From Leucosporidium creatinivorum (taxonomy: Eukaryota; Basidiomycota; Microbotryomycetes; Leucosporidiales; Leucosporidiaceae): a stretch of DNA of 64,000 bases. Positions 1-11,787 of this stretch are shown in pieces. Under the pieces are notes generated by a model. The model searched no databases and had not been told where the DNA came from. It saw nothing but the letters and a program-made list of their open reading frames with translations. The stretch lies in contig BCKL01000015.1 in the NCBI GenBank assembly GCA_001600635.1, forward strand, positions 342,942 through 406,941, written 5' to 3'. Every line of letters starts with the position of its first letter. Positions within the stretch are counted from its first letter, which is position 1. The translations under genes were made by a program, and so were the position numbers.

Positions 1-1979
1 GCGTGCCGGGGACTGGGGGGAGACCGTTGCCCAGCGCTGAGGCGGAGTTGGCGCCGGCGGGAGGGGGTGGTGGGAGTTGATGAGAGGAGGCAGAGGTGGA
101 GTAGTGTTGAGAGGATTTTGAAGGGTCGAAGTGGGATTCTTCGGTGTAGGGAGAGGCGGCGAGACCGGAGTGAGAAGGAGGGTTGGGAGAATGGCCCGAA
201 AGATGCTCGCCGAAGACGCTCTGCACCGAGCTGGACTGAGTTGGCGGTGCCGAGAAGTCGTCGCCTCCTGCTCCTGCTGCCCCAGAGAAGAGCCGTCGAC
301 CCTTCATTCCCATCCCCTCCATTCCCTCGCCCAGCGCCGGCCGAACCGCTCCCGTGCGGACTTGGACAGGCGAAGGCGAGGCAGCGAGGAAGAGCATGAG
401 CTCTGCTGCTCCTTCTGCGCTCGACTCGCCACCCGTTCCTCCTGCTCCCGTACGCTCGAGCATCCTCTTCGCTCCCGCTTCTGGCGTGCGAGGTCGCTCG
501 ACCGCTTCGCCAGTTCCGTTCGGCTGTGGTCGATCCTGACGCGCTCCTCGCGGCGGGGCGTCGTCGCCCTCCTCGCCACTGTGCGTACTCGGGTCTGATG
601 GCGCTCTTGAGAGGCCGGTGAGCGCTGCAGCGGCGTCGACAAAGGAGGAGAAGCCGGGGTCGGCGGTCGAGAGAGGAGCGCCGTTGGCTGCTCGACCGCT
701 GCTGCCGTTGGTCCGTGACTGAGAGCGAAACGCATGTGCGTTAGAAGAGGAGTGCGGTGGTGGTCGAGGGACTGGTGGTGAAGGCTCGGCGTCGCCGTTC
801 GAATCGTCCGGATGCCGTCGCTTGCGAGTGTCATGGGTCGGTGCGTCGAGGCTGAACGCAGCCGCGCCAGGAGGGTACGGCTCGAAGGCTGTCGAGATGT
901 ATCCCGACTGCTGCATCTCCTGCTGGTACTGGTTCTGGTCGTAGAGGAGTCCCGGGCCGCTCCTCATCACCGAGGCGTTGGGCGGCGGGGGAACGAAGGG
1001 GACCGGAGCGGGGGGAGGGGCGGGGTCTTGGTAGACTTGCCCGTGCTGCTGACTGTGGTAGATCTCCTGGGACTGCTGCTCCTGCTCCTTGCGCTTGATG
1101 GCCTCTTGCTCGAGGTGCTGCTCGATGGTGTCGAGCGCGACGTCCTGCCATCCTCGTTGAGCCTTGTAGGCAGCGAGCGCCAATCGGTTCATAAAGTTGC
1201 GAGTGGTCTGCAGTATCAGAACGGATCAGCATGCATGTTTGGACCCCGAGACGGTGGTCGGCCCTCTCATCTGAGAGCCCATCTCTAGCTCCGTCGACGA
1301 GCTCAAGAAGAGCCCTCGGCAGCGAGCAGCAGTCGACAAGTATTGCTACAATGACCATGTACACGCCGCCGGCGGTCTCTGCCTCCCTCCCAGCCAGCGA
1401 ACGCGTCTGCAGTAGCTCGCGCGTCGCCCTTGGGGCTCAGCTGCTCCCAGCCCGCGCCTTCTCCAGCCAGTCCAGCAGCGCAAGCAAGCTCACCTTGACA
1501 ACCTCGGACCTTTTCAGCACCTTGTCGATAATCTTCTGCCGTTCTGCTTCGTCCACCTTGTCCTGCTCCTCCTTGCTCAGTGAAGGCGTCTCGTCCCTCT
1601 GCACGCCCTTGCCCTTGTCGGCGGCCGTCAGCGGTCGAGCAGCTGCTAACGGTGCAGCGGCATCGAGATTGAGCGCATCGGCGTCTACGTCGCCATCCTC
1701 GACCATGCTTTGCTCGTCGTCCTCCCCAGTCGCGTCCTGCCCGTCAGCGCGTTGGGCAGCCGATTCCGATTCCTCGGCGCTTGCAAGGGCGGGGGAAGGC
1801 GCCGTTCGGGTGTGATCTGCACTCGAATTGACTGAGGGCAAGAAGCTGCCGTTCGGCGGTGCGGGAGAGGCTGATTGGAGGTGCGAAGGAGCGCGGGCAG
1901 AGGAGGCAGCTGAGGAGGGATTGAAGGCTGGTAGGAGGGAAGTGGTCACTGTTGGCGGGGGCGACGCGAATGAAGCCAT
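1..1979 (-). CDS. Whi5/Nrm1-like G1/S transcriptional repressor, C-terminus cut by window edge
   Basis: Two exons are seen, 1979-1494 and 1207 to beyond the left edge; intron 1493-1208 has a GTGAGC donor and CAG acceptor. The join reads ...RSEVVK|TTRNFMNRLA... and creates RLALAAYKAQRGWQ, which resembles the GTB motif (Whi5 family, PF08528) that binds SBF/MBF-type G1/S transcription factors. The rest is low-complexity and rich in S, P, A and Q, with an acidic N-terminal stretch, the KRRHPDD basic patch and a later LFLAASPSPVQ segment. Whi5/Nrm1 proteins repress G1/S genes until phosphorylated by CDK; that role is inferred here from one short motif. I chose the Met at 1979 because the open frame upstream to 2492 looks like 5' leader (low complexity, no motif). 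The next gene rightward is the divergent AMT pair. Family assignment is moderate; that this is a real spliced gene is strong. Confidence 0.62.
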
Positions 1980-4192
1980 GTCCTGCTCTGCTTCGTGTAT
2001 AGCCGACTCGGCGTTCGGCGCAACGACGGCGAGTTGAGACGAGGCGAGGCGAGGAAGAGAGCGCAGATGGCGCGTCGCTTGCTGATGTTGTTTGAGGTGT
2101 CTAGTGTTGTACGAGAGACGAGGGGCGCGTAAAGGAGCCTCGAATCGAGTGTTGGAGGTCTGTAGTTCAATACAGCCTTTCGTCGCGAAGAAGCGGGAGG
2201 AGGAAGAGAGAGATCTTTGACGCGCCCCCTTGGTCTCTTCCTCTTCGGTGTGTAGGTCTTCGCTGAGCTCTGACTGGCGGTAGTTGAGGTACAGCAGTCT
2301 TTCAGAGCTGTCCTGGCTCGTCTCTCGCTGCCTGTTGGCCGCAGTTGCTTTGCTGCCGAGCCACGCGCCGTCGAGCTGGTTTCGGTTGAAGAAGGGATCG
2401 AGTAGGCGAGATGTTGGGCCAGGCAGAGCGGGATGGGTATGCTGGCGGACAATGAACTTCCTCCTTTGTCCTTTTACGCGCGAGACACTCATTGGCGGGC
2501 GCAGGAGCAGAGCTCGGCGAGAAGCTTGGGTCTCGGCAGGCTTCAGGACTTCTGCAGGGCTCCTAGCGCCTGGTAGACGAGTCTGGAGTAGCTACAGTCG
2601 TTCCCACCCTCTACAGGATCACTGAAGAGTGTTTTAGAGGAGCGGAGGAGCGCCGGACCGGGCACCAGCTTCTGCTCGCTTCGGAGTCTGCTCGGCGCCG
2701 AGCTCGGGGAGCCTTCTGGCATCAACAGCATCTCAGGGAGCACCGTCGTGAAGTATAAGCTACTTTTGCTTCCCTCTCACCGTTTCCTCCAGTCGATTAG
2801 GTTCCCAGTAGCTGGGCCAGATGGCGACTCCGTGACCCTCGGCGAGGCTTTCGCTCGGCTTGAATACTCAAAGGCGGGTCGAGCGAGTGCCAGAACAGCC
2901 TCTGTGAGACAGAGAGATAACAGAACATGGAGTGCTCGGAGGAAGGCAACAGCAAGCAACCTTTGCGGAGGAAAGTGGCGAGACTTGCGGAACCCGAGCA
3001 GCCTGACAGCCCCGAGTCGATGGTCTTCGCCAGTTCAGGGGAGGCCGAGCAGCAGGTCAAGTCATCGTCGGTTGCTGAATAGTGTACCGAGCGTTGTGTG
3101 ACCTCTTGACCCTGCCCTCTGGGCTGCACCGCTCCGCGCGAAGGAGTTGAGATGAGAAGCCCGCTGAGCTCAACCCTTTCTGTACGCCTGTGCAGACAGA
3201 TCTGTCTCGTCGTCCTCCTCCTTACAGCGTTGGAATACGAGCACTGAATTCCCGCATAACCTTGACTAGCCTTGCCCATCGCTGTGGAGCACCTACGCTA
3301 TCTTTCGCCGGAGCTTGAAGGATCGCCGAACTTGACGGGAGCAGCGAGCACCATTCGGTCGACCTGAGCTCGGTACTGGAGTCTCGCACTGCTCTCAGTT
3401 CCCCCGCTGTAGCTTTTAAGTCCCCAACTCCGCTACATGCACCTTATCGCGCTCGCCGAAGGTGAAGCCGTTCCGGCATGTCTCTCGCTTGCTCGTCTTG
3501 GTCGAACCACGCGAGGCTGCCTCTGATCCTGGGATTTTTTTGAATCGTACGTTCTGCACCCTTGGGCATCGGCTGACAGTCGTTATCTGCCGTTAATCGA
3601 GAAGAGATTCTGCTGGTTGAGAAAGGGGTGAAGCGCTTTCGAGTGCTCCCAGTCTCTGAGAGGTGTCGTCAGTCCCCTGCCAAGCCGGTCGTTCGACTGA
3701 GGTGGCTCTGAGAAAGTTGAAGAGAGCAAGCGTTGGCTTTCCCGTCAAGCTGCAGGAAGAGCGAGGGGGAGGAGAGTGACCTCGGCGAAGGAAGGACCAA
3801 AACTTGTACATCTCTCGGACCTTTATCCCTGCTTGCTCAACTACAGAATATATTGCTGCCTTCCTTGTCTGGCGAAGAATGAGGGTGATAGATAAGGAGT
3901 GACCGATTTAGTTGCGGCGCCGAGGTACGCGAGAGCCGCGCTCCCATTCTCTCTCTTTCCTTCCTACCACTCGCTTCCTCGTACTCGCTCGCGCTCGGCT
4001 CAGCACCAAACGGATTGTCTGCTCCGGATCGAGCTACTGCACCCACCCGTAAGCTACAGCTCGCCCTTGTGAGGCCGACTCAGCCGTCGATAGCGAGGAG
4101 AGGCAAGTTGCTAATCTCTGGCCCAATCTCGCCTCTGCCTGCTCTTCGACAGACCCAGCACCTTCACAGACTCAAGCTCTACATATCCCACT
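1980..4192. other. Long divergent intergenic region (Whi5-like gene / AMT1)
   Basis: About 2.2 kb between divergent genes. Several open frames of 60-180 codons occur on both strands, but none shows a recognisable motif or believable intron structure. The right part holds paired GATA sites and must contain the AMT1 promoter and leader. Confidence 0.6.
3887..3896 (+). promoter_or_regulatory. Paired GATA-factor sites upstream of AMT1
   Basis: GATA directly followed by GATAAG, about 300 bp before the AMT1 start. Fungal ammonium transporters are typically activated by GATA factors (AreA/Nit2/Gln3 type) under nitrogen limitation. The sites are seen; the regulation is inferred. Confidence 0.45.
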
Positions 4193-6620
4193 ATGGTCAA
4201 CGCCTCCTACGACGCTTCGGGCTCGTTAATCGCCATCTACGATCAGGCGGCCTTTGACTCCTCGGCGGGTGCAGAGGGCGTAATCACCTACAGCGGAGGC
4301 GACATGTCCTATATCATGATCTGCGCTGTCTTGGTCATGATTATGAGCCCCGGCGTAGGCTTCTTGTGTAAGTTTCGGCGGAGCTTTCGGCGGTTTCTGA
4401 GCTCTTCCGGACGATAGGCTGACTTTCCCACCTCGACAGACTCGGGACTGCTTCGTAGGAAAAACGCACTGTCCATGATCTTCCTGTCGCTCGCCGTGTA
4501 GGTCTCTATCTGCCCCAGATCGCTCGGCGGCCTCCATCTCGCTCGGCGTCGAAGGCTGACCCTTTCCGACACTCCAGGTACTCGGTCGCCACGATCCAAT
4601 GGTTCTTCTGGGGATTTTCATTGGCCTTCTCGGAGACGGGATCACTCTTCATCGGCAACCTAAAGCACTTCGGCCTCATGAACGTCCTCGATGTGAGTCG
4701 ATGTGCTGGGTCGGCTCGGAGTGCACTCCTTGTACTCTGGAGATACGCTTTGATAGTTCAACTCGAGCTACTACAATCCGCATGAGCTCTTAGAATCGTC
4801 GGACTGACTTTTCTCGTGTCTTTCGCAGGCTCCCTCGCAGGGCTCGACCAAGATCCCGGCCCTGCTCTTCTGTATCTATCAGCTCATGTTCGCGACAGTA
4901 ACGCCTGTCCTTGTAGGTCATTCTGGGTTATCCTGAGCTGTCTGGGAGGTCCTAAAGTGTGTTTGGGAGGGTTTCAAAACGCTCACATCGTCGCCGAGCA
5001 TCGGACTTAATCTCTCAAGGGCCTCCGAAGTCCGGGTCGCTGACTACAGCCCTTCTTCTTCGTATTTGTAGGTCATTGGTGGATGTGCTGAGCGCGCTCG
5101 CCTGCTTCCTATCCGTAAGCTCCCCCATGCGCGGTTCTCGGCGCTCGGTGCTCGGCGGTCGTCTCGCTCTTGACCTGACGCGATCTCGCCGTCTTTCACC
5201 TCCAGTCGTTGTTACATTTCTATGGTGCACCTTAGTCTATGATCCCGTCGCCTGCTGGACGTGGAACTCGACCGGCTGGGGCTTCATCAACGGCGTGCTC
5301 GACTTCGCCGGAGGAGGACCCGTCCACATGACCTCGGGAACTGCCTCGCTCGCTTGGGCGCTCTACCTTGGAAAACGCAGAGGTGAGTGATATCTACCAG
5401 CCCAGCTCAAACCTCCCAAGCTGACCCCTTCCCCCCCCTCTCCAAGGTTACGGCACCGAGAAGCTCGCCTACCGCCCTCACTCCGTCTCTCACGTCGTTC
5501 TCGGTACAGTCCTCCTGTGGTTGTGCGTCTCTTCTCCTTCCTTATACCCTCTTGTTCACGTGCTAACCCTCCTATGTCACTACAGCGGATGGTTCGGCTT
5601 CAACGGAGGATCTGAGCTCGCCATGAACCTTCGCGCCGTCCAGGCCTCGATGGTCACCAACATTGCCGCCGCCATGGGAGGTCTCACCTGGCTGTTCATG
5701 GACTACTTCCGTACCGGCAAGTACTCTGCCGTGTCGCTCTGCTCTGGTATCGTCGCTGGACTCGTCGGGTGAGTCGGCTTCGGCGTTCGTCTACACCTCT
5801 CGCAGCCGCTGACGATGCCTTCGCAGTATCACTCCCGCTGCTGGATTCGTCGGTTCGCCTGCTGCCCTCGCCATCGGCTTCGTCACTGCCATCGCCGCCA
5901 ACTACGCGACCGGACTCAAGAACCTCCTCCGTATCGACGACGCCGTTGATGGCTTTGCCCTGCACGGAGTCGGAGGATTCACCGGCGCCATTCTCACTGG
6001 ACTCTTCGCCGACTCGCGTGTCGCTGGTTTCGATGGCTACACTGTGATTGCTGGTGAGTTGGTTCTCGGCGCGCTTCAACTCCAGCGCCGAGCTGACGAG
6101 TCTCTCTCCATAGGCGGCTGGATCAACCACAACTACAAGCAGCTCGGATGGCAGCTCGCTTCCGCCGTCTCGGTCATCTCCTGTAGGTCTTCCGTTCACA
6201 GCTCTTATCTTCGCAGCCGGAAACGCCTGCTGACCGCTCGACTCGCAGACACCTTCGTCATGACCTACCTCATCCTGTTCGTCGTCGACCACATTCCCGG
6301 ACTCAAGCTTCGCTCCTCTGAGGATGCCGAGATCCTCGGTATCGACGAGACCGAGGTGAGGGCTGCTCGGCGCTCCTCGGCGGACAATCGATGCTGACTT
6401 TTCGCGCCGCTTCCCACAGTGCGGCGAGACTGGATACGACTTTGTCTACATGAACCGCGACCTCGAGTCGCCCGAAGACGTCCACGGCCTCGACCACAAG
6501 ACCCCCGTCGGCATCTCCTCGAGCCACAACTCGTCTCGCGAGAAGGTCGCTCACCGCGCCAACCCTCCCGTGGACCACTCGGCGCAGGAGGTGCAGGCCT
6601 CTGGCGCCTCTGCCGTCTAA
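4193..6620 (+). CDS. Ammonium transporter (Amt/Mep family), upstream tandem copy
   Basis: Encodes a multi-span plasma-membrane ammonium permease of about 490 residues, built from 12 exons (11 introns), from [10 protein letters not shown] to [10 protein letters not shown]. Family signatures are clear: [18 protein letters not shown] carries the pore Asp and first His, [11 protein letters not shown] the second pore His, and [15 protein letters not shown] and [11 protein letters not shown] follow in the usual order. The C-terminal ETGYDF motif of eukaryotic Amt tails is present. Nine introns match positions in the downstream copy (7212-9491); two are unique: 4913-5071 (between TPVL and VIGG) and 6183-6248 (inside the Tyr codon before TFVMTY). 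The pair probably arose by tandem duplication and lies head to tail with a 0.6-kb spacer. Paired GATA sites lie about 300 bp upstream. Mep1-, Mep2- and Mep3-type roles cannot be told apart from this sequence. Confidence 0.96.
4911..5077 (+). repeat. AMT1-specific intron bounded by 12-bp direct repeats
   Basis: TTGTAGGTCATT occurs at 4911-4922 and again at 5066-5077. The donor GT (4913) is in the first copy and the acceptor AG (5070-5071) in the second, so the 159-nt intron 4913-5071 is bounded by the repeat. The paralogue at the same codon (III-GG) has no intron. Confidence 0.75.
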
Positions 6621-7211
6621 TCGGTCGGCCGGTCAAGGGTCGCCATTCGTCGGTCGACTTTCGAAAAGGGTTCGGCGCCAGGCAGGGCGCTTATCTACCA
6701 GCTGTTCTCGTTGTTGTGCATTTGGGAGGGACTTGTGTGTGTAGTCAAGGAGGGCCTCGTAATATTAGTGATGCTTCTACCCGTTTTCCTGCAGTCGCGC
6801 TCACTCTCTCGGCTCTCCCGCCCAGCTCCTCCTCGCCGCCCTGCTCGGCTCGCTCTGTCGGCAGATATCGTCCTTGCCGGGCAACACTCGAATCGGCAAC
6901 AATCACACCACCCCCATTCCTCGAATCAACAGGTCAATCGGTCAAACTCGGCGACTCGTCCTGAGACTTGCCCAATCGACTGCGCCAAGCCAGATAAGCT
7001 GGAGAGCCTTCAAGTGTTCGGAATCTCTCCCTCCTCGCTTGTCTTCCTTTCCTCTTCATCTCGCACCTCGACTCGTACGTTTAGCCCTCTTCACTAGCCC
7101 CTGCCGATCCCTTTCTACCCCCTCTTGCTCCTGCACTGCGCCAACCATACAACTCGCCCGCTGCGCTTCGGCCGTCGCTGACATTCGTTCTCGCTTCGCC
7201 AGATCTCCAAC
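6621..7211. promoter_or_regulatory. Spacer between AMT copies with GATA sites
   Basis: Holds the AMT1 3' end and the AMT2 promoter. CTTATC at 6690-6695 (GATAAG on the minus strand) and GATAAG at 6993-6998 are candidate nitrogen-regulatory GATA sites. No other gene is seen. Confidence 0.4.
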
Positions 7212-9491
7212 ATGGTCAACGCTTCCTACGACGCCTCGGGCGCCTACATTGCCATCTATGATCAAGCAGCTTTTGATTCCAGTGCAGGAGTAGAGGGCTC
7301 AGCCGTCTACTCGGGCGCCGACATGGGGTGGGAGCTCATCGCCGCCGTGGGCTTCTCGCTCGTCTCGAGGCTGCAAGCGGCTGCTGATCTCGCACACTAC
7401 GCTACAGGTCCTGGTCATGATCATGGCTCCCGGTGTCGGCTTCCTCTGTACGTCGATTTCACACGCAAAGGCCCCCGAGATGCTCTTGAAGCTGTTTGGC
7501 TTGGCAGAGATAGCGAGGTCGAGATAGCTGACCTCGAGTTCCTCATCGACAGACTCGGGACTTCTGAGGCGCAAAAACGCTCTCAGCATGATCTTCCTCG
7601 CCCTCGCTGTGTAAGCCTGCAGCGAGATGCCCTCGTCTGGCCGCGGCTAACCCTACCCCCTTCCCCAGGTACTCGGTCGCCGTGATTCAATGGTGCGCGG
7701 GGTCCTCTGCTGGCCAGCAATCAGCGAGCTGATTCTGGTCTATTACAGGGTCTTGGTGGGATACAGTCTCACGTTTGGAGAAGGATCCGCGTTTATCGGC
7801 AACCTCAAACACTTCGGCCTCATGAACGTCCTCGATGTGAGTCGATGTGCTGCTGCTGGGTACTTGTCGGGCTCGGAGTGCACTCCTGATACACTGGAGA
7901 TACGCTTTAATTGCTCAATCCGAGCTACTACAATGCACATGAGCTCTTAGAAGCGCCGAACTGACCCTCCTCCTCCTCCTTCTCGCAGGCTCCCTCCGTC
8001 GGGTCGGCCAAAATCCCCGCCCTGCTCTTCGCTTTCTTTCAGAGTATGTTTGCTGGGGTGACATCTTGTATAATCATTGGTGGCTTTGCCGAGAGGGCGC
8101 GTATCCTGCCAATTCGTACGTTTTTCGGCGCTCGGCGACGATTTCGGCGCCTGAAGCTGACCCTCAACCTCCTACAGTCGTCGTCAGCTTCGTGTGGCTC
8201 ACATTATGCTACAACCCTGTCGCTTGCTGGACTTGGAACGCCACAGGATGGGCCTACCTTCACGGTGTCCTCGACTTCGCTGGAGGAGGACCCGTCCATA
8301 TGACCTCGGGAACCGCCTCGCTGGTCTGGTCTTTCTACCTCGGCAAGCGCAGGGGTGAGTGATATCCACCAGCCCAGCTCAAACCTCCCAAGCTGACCCC
8401 TTCCTCCCCTCTCCAAGGATACGGCACTTCGAAGCTCGCCTACCGCCCTCACTCGGTCTCGCACGTCATTATCGGCACCACTCTTCTCTGGTTGTACGTT
8501 CGAGGTAGAGGGAGCGGGAAAGGGAGAGGCGGAATTAGGAGCTGACTCTCTGTGCCACAGCGGATGGTTCGGCTTCAACGGAGGATCTGAGCTCGCCATG
8601 AACCTTCGCTCGGTCCAGGCTTGCATCGTTACCAACATCGCCGCCGCCATGGGAGGACTCACTTGGCTCATCATGGACTACATCTACACTGGAAAGTACT
8701 CGGCCGTCTCCCTCTGCTCTGGTGTCGTCGCCGGTCTCGTCGGGTGAGCTTCGTTTGTTCTCTGGCCCTCCCCTGCGCCGAAGCTGACTTTCTCCTCACG
8801 CATTAGAATCACTCCCGCCGCTGGATTCGTCGGAGCTCCCGCAGCTCTCGCCATCGGTCTCCTCGCCGCCATCGGAGCCAACTACGGCACAGGCATCAAG
8901 GTCCTTCTCAAGATTGACGACGCCGTCGACGGTTTCGCTCTTCACGGAGTCGGAGGATTCATCGGGTCGCTCCTTACTGCCCTCTTCGCCGACTCGCGCG
9001 TCGCTGGATTTGACGGCTACACCGAGATCCCCGGTGAGTCCTTCCGACCATCTCTTCGTCTCGCTCGGCGCTGACCTTTCTCGACTCGCAGGCGGCTGGA
9101 TCAACCACAACTACGAGCAACTCGGATGGCAACTCGCCGGCTCCGTCGCCACCGTCGCCTACACCGCCGTCATGACCTACATCATCCTCTTTGTCGTTGA
9201 CCACATCCCTGGACTCAAGCTTCGCGCTTCGGAGGAGTCTGAGATTCTCGGCATCGACGAGACCGAGGTGAGTTGCTTGGTTGCACGTCTCTCTCCGACC
9301 GACAGCTGACCTTGATCTCTACTGCACAGCTCGGAGAGACCGGCTACGACTTTGTCTACCTCCGCCGCGACCTCGAGTCGCCCGAGGAGCACTCCGAGTG
9401 GAAGGCAGGCGGAGGCGCTTCGACCGCTGTGCACTCCAACTCGTCGCAGGAGAAGGTCGACAAGTCGGCTGCCGCTGCCGAGTCGGTCTAA
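7212..9491 (+). CDS. Ammonium transporter (Amt/Mep family), downstream tandem copy
   Basis: Paralogue of the gene at 4193, starting [17 protein letters not shown] and ending KSAAAAESV. It keeps the pore motifs [10 protein letters not shown] and [11 protein letters not shown], the [15 protein letters not shown] segment and the C-terminal [12 protein letters not shown]. There are 12 exons. Nine introns are shared with the upstream copy. Two are unique here: 7347-7407 (between LIAA and VLVMI) and 7693-7748 (inside the Trp codon of VIQW). It lacks the two introns unique to the upstream copy, at 4913-5071 and 6183-6248. The tail is Ser/Ala-rich and differs from that of copy 1, so regulation at the cytoplasmic C-terminus may differ. 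It converges on AUR1 downstream. Confidence 0.96.
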
Positions 9492-9930
9492 TCGCCTTCA
9501 GCTCTCCCCCAAAAATCCTCTTTCTTCTGTAGTCTCACTTCTCGTCGCTCGCTTGGGAACGACGAGAGAAGCGCTCTGCCGCTGGACCTTTGTTGTCTCT
9601 CTCCCCTTTACTTCAGCTTTACTTTTAATTGTCTGCAACACCTCGTACATAGTCAGCCACAGCCTCGCCGACTCGAGAGCAGGCAGCGAGGCGCAGATCC
9701 GAGAGCCGAGAGCGAAGAGCGAAGAGCAAAGAGCAGACGAGGTCGATCCAAACTGTAGGGAATCAAGCTTCGCAAGCGGCTCAGCAACGGACAAGATAGC
9801 ATATGTAGTAGATGAAGAAGCGACAAGGGCGCACGCTCCATTACGATGGTATAAAACGAGCTAATCGCGACCCTCGGCGTTCCCTCCTCGGCCTACCTCC
9901 GCTCCTCCAACCCTCCCTGCGCCGCTCCAC
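9492..9930. other. Convergent intergenic region AMT2/AUR1
   Basis: Holds the 3' ends of two convergent genes. A short purine-rich near-repeat of GAGAGCGAAGA-type words lies near 9700-9735. No gene is seen. Confidence 0.5.
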
Positions 9931-11787
9931 CTACACACCCTTACTACTCCTATACGGTGCACCCTCCTTATCAATGCTACTATCCCGCATCAAGCCCGTG
10001 TTGGCCTCTGGCAGCTCGAACCCGTCGTCGTCGTCGCCGCCGACGCTCCCGCCCCATCCACCAAAGTTGTGGTTGTCCAGCGCCGCTTCTGGGTCCTCCT
10101 GTAGTGCATTGCCGTTGCTATGGCTTGCGGTAACGCCGTTGGGGTGCCGGAGCTCGTCCGGGACTCGGGAGAGGAAGAAATAAAAAAAGGCGCATGATAG
10201 GGACCCTCCCGCGACCAAGTCGATGAGGTAATGGTGGGTTAAGTACGAGTATAGCATCATAACGTTAGTCCGAGGTCCTATTCCGGTGTAAATCGAGCGA
10301 AACGGGCCCTCACCATGGTCGACCAGTAGAGCACGAACGTGTAGGTCCAGTAGAAGGGACGTCCTTTCGGGAAGAAGTGACTGAGGAACAGCGCCTCGAG
10401 TGTTGCGCATCCTGCATGAAGACTAGGGAAGGCGCCGAAGGGGACGGGCGCGTTGGAGAAGGTGTTCTCATATCCGTTGCCGCCGAAGATCTTGTCGATA
10501 CGGGCGAGTCCTCCTGCTGAGCCCTTCATGAGGTAGTTGGCTGGTACCAGGCCGTTGCGGAGCTCGTACCCTGTAACCAGAGGAGAGGGAGGGTCAGCGA
10601 AGGGATCGCCGAGGTTCGGCGCTTGTCGCTAGCTTTCTGGCGAGAGCGTAGCAGCCTCGCAGACGTGTAGGTCGGTGGAGGGAAGGAAAAGATGAAAATA
10701 CAGCGAAATGCAAACGTACATGGCGGTGCGCAGGGGAAGAGGATCTGGATCATGACGCCGACGATGTTGACGTATCCGAAAGCGGCTCCCCAGAACTTGA
10801 CGGCGCCTGGTGGCGAGAAGACGAACAAGAAAGCGGCAACGACGAAGGGGATGACAAAGTGCAGGACGCCGTAAGGAATCCACGCGACGATATCGAGGAC
10901 GGGGTTGGTGAAGCGGGTGAGGATGTCCGAGATGTTGGCGCCGTAGAGGACCGACTCGAGGGTAGGGAGGACGGAGACCCAGATGTGAGGTCGGTAGTCG
11001 CGGGGGATGAATTGAGAGGAGTAGAAGAGGAGGAGCCAGGAGAAGATGGGGGTCGCTGGCAGGACGAATTGGCCGGTGAAGGGGATGAGGAGGCCGAGGG
11101 TGTAGACCGTTACGAGAAAGACCTTGAAGAGGAAGGGTTGTGCCATGACGCTCAGGGAGAAGACGGCGAGCTGTAGGCGACGAGAGGTGAGGTCAGTCGA
11201 TGGGCTCGGCGAGGGGCTCGGTCTTGCTAATCCGCGCTCGGGGGGTGCGATCGAGTCGTCGTAGGTGGAGGAGAATTCGTCTGGGATGCTACAGCTTCGT
11301 AAAGGACTCGAAACCGTCAATCTGCAGCATCTCAGACCTATTGAACGCTGCCCTCCCCTCGCTACTCGGCCCTTTCTTCCCTCGCAAGGCCTCCCAGCGC
11401 GCCGTCGAGCATGCAGGGGCGCCCAATCCCTCTATAAGATCCCTACACCCTCTCGGTGACCCTCCACACCTTCAGATAACCCCAGCGACCGCCCAAACGT
11501 GCTCCAGAGCTGAGCGCGTCTGCTCCTTCGCCGTCGCGCCGGCAGCTCCTTCGACGCGTCTGCAGCCTTCCCCATTTCTCCCAGATCTGCATAGACCCTC
11601 CAGGTAGCCCCTGCCGAAGCGCCATCCGACTTACGACTCCCAGAAAAGCATACTGAGCGTCTCTCTTCCAGCTCCAGCCATGGCGCTTGATCCGCCGTAC
11701 GCCGACGCTGGGGTCAAAGTTAATCTCTAGTCTTCCTACAGCATTGATTAATGGTGTTTGGATCGCCGCTGGCAGCTGGATCCGCAT
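9931..11787 (-). CDS. AUR1: Inositol phosphorylceramide synthase (aureobasidin A target)
   Basis: Transfers phosphoinositol from phosphatidylinositol to ceramide in the Golgi. Exons 11787-11635, 11170-10720, 10570-10314 and 10245-9931 sum to 1176 nt, 391 residues, close to yeast Aur1. The first junction gives AFLGV|LAVFSLSVMAQPFLFK, matching the yeast membrane segment at this place. DYRPHIWVSVLPTLESVLYG, LDIVAWIPYGVLHF, GGLARIDKIFG, the FGAFPSLHAG catalytic block and YLTHHYLIDLVAG (catalytic His/Asp, PAP2-type) follow in order. The start at 11787 (MRIQLPAAIQ) gives the expected N-terminal length; intron 1 is unusually long (464 nt). The third intron (10313-10246) has a GTGAGG donor and a CTAAC branch site but ends CG rather than AG, although STM|YLTHHY is exactly the family sequence. 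A base error or a non-canonical acceptor is possible. Confidence 0.93.

Noticed and set aside
1980-2492. N-terminal extension of the Whi5-like protein
   Set aside because: Open in frame, but it has no domain and no similarity I recognise; more likely leader sequence.
2748-3279. Genes on either strand between the Whi5-like gene and AMT1
   Set aside because: Overlapping frames on both strands with no coding signature; typical of GC-rich spacers.
9931-11787. AUR1 as a pseudogene because of the missing AG
   Set aside because: All other exons are intact, in frame and highly conserved, and the gene is essential in fungi; a splice variant or base error is more likely.
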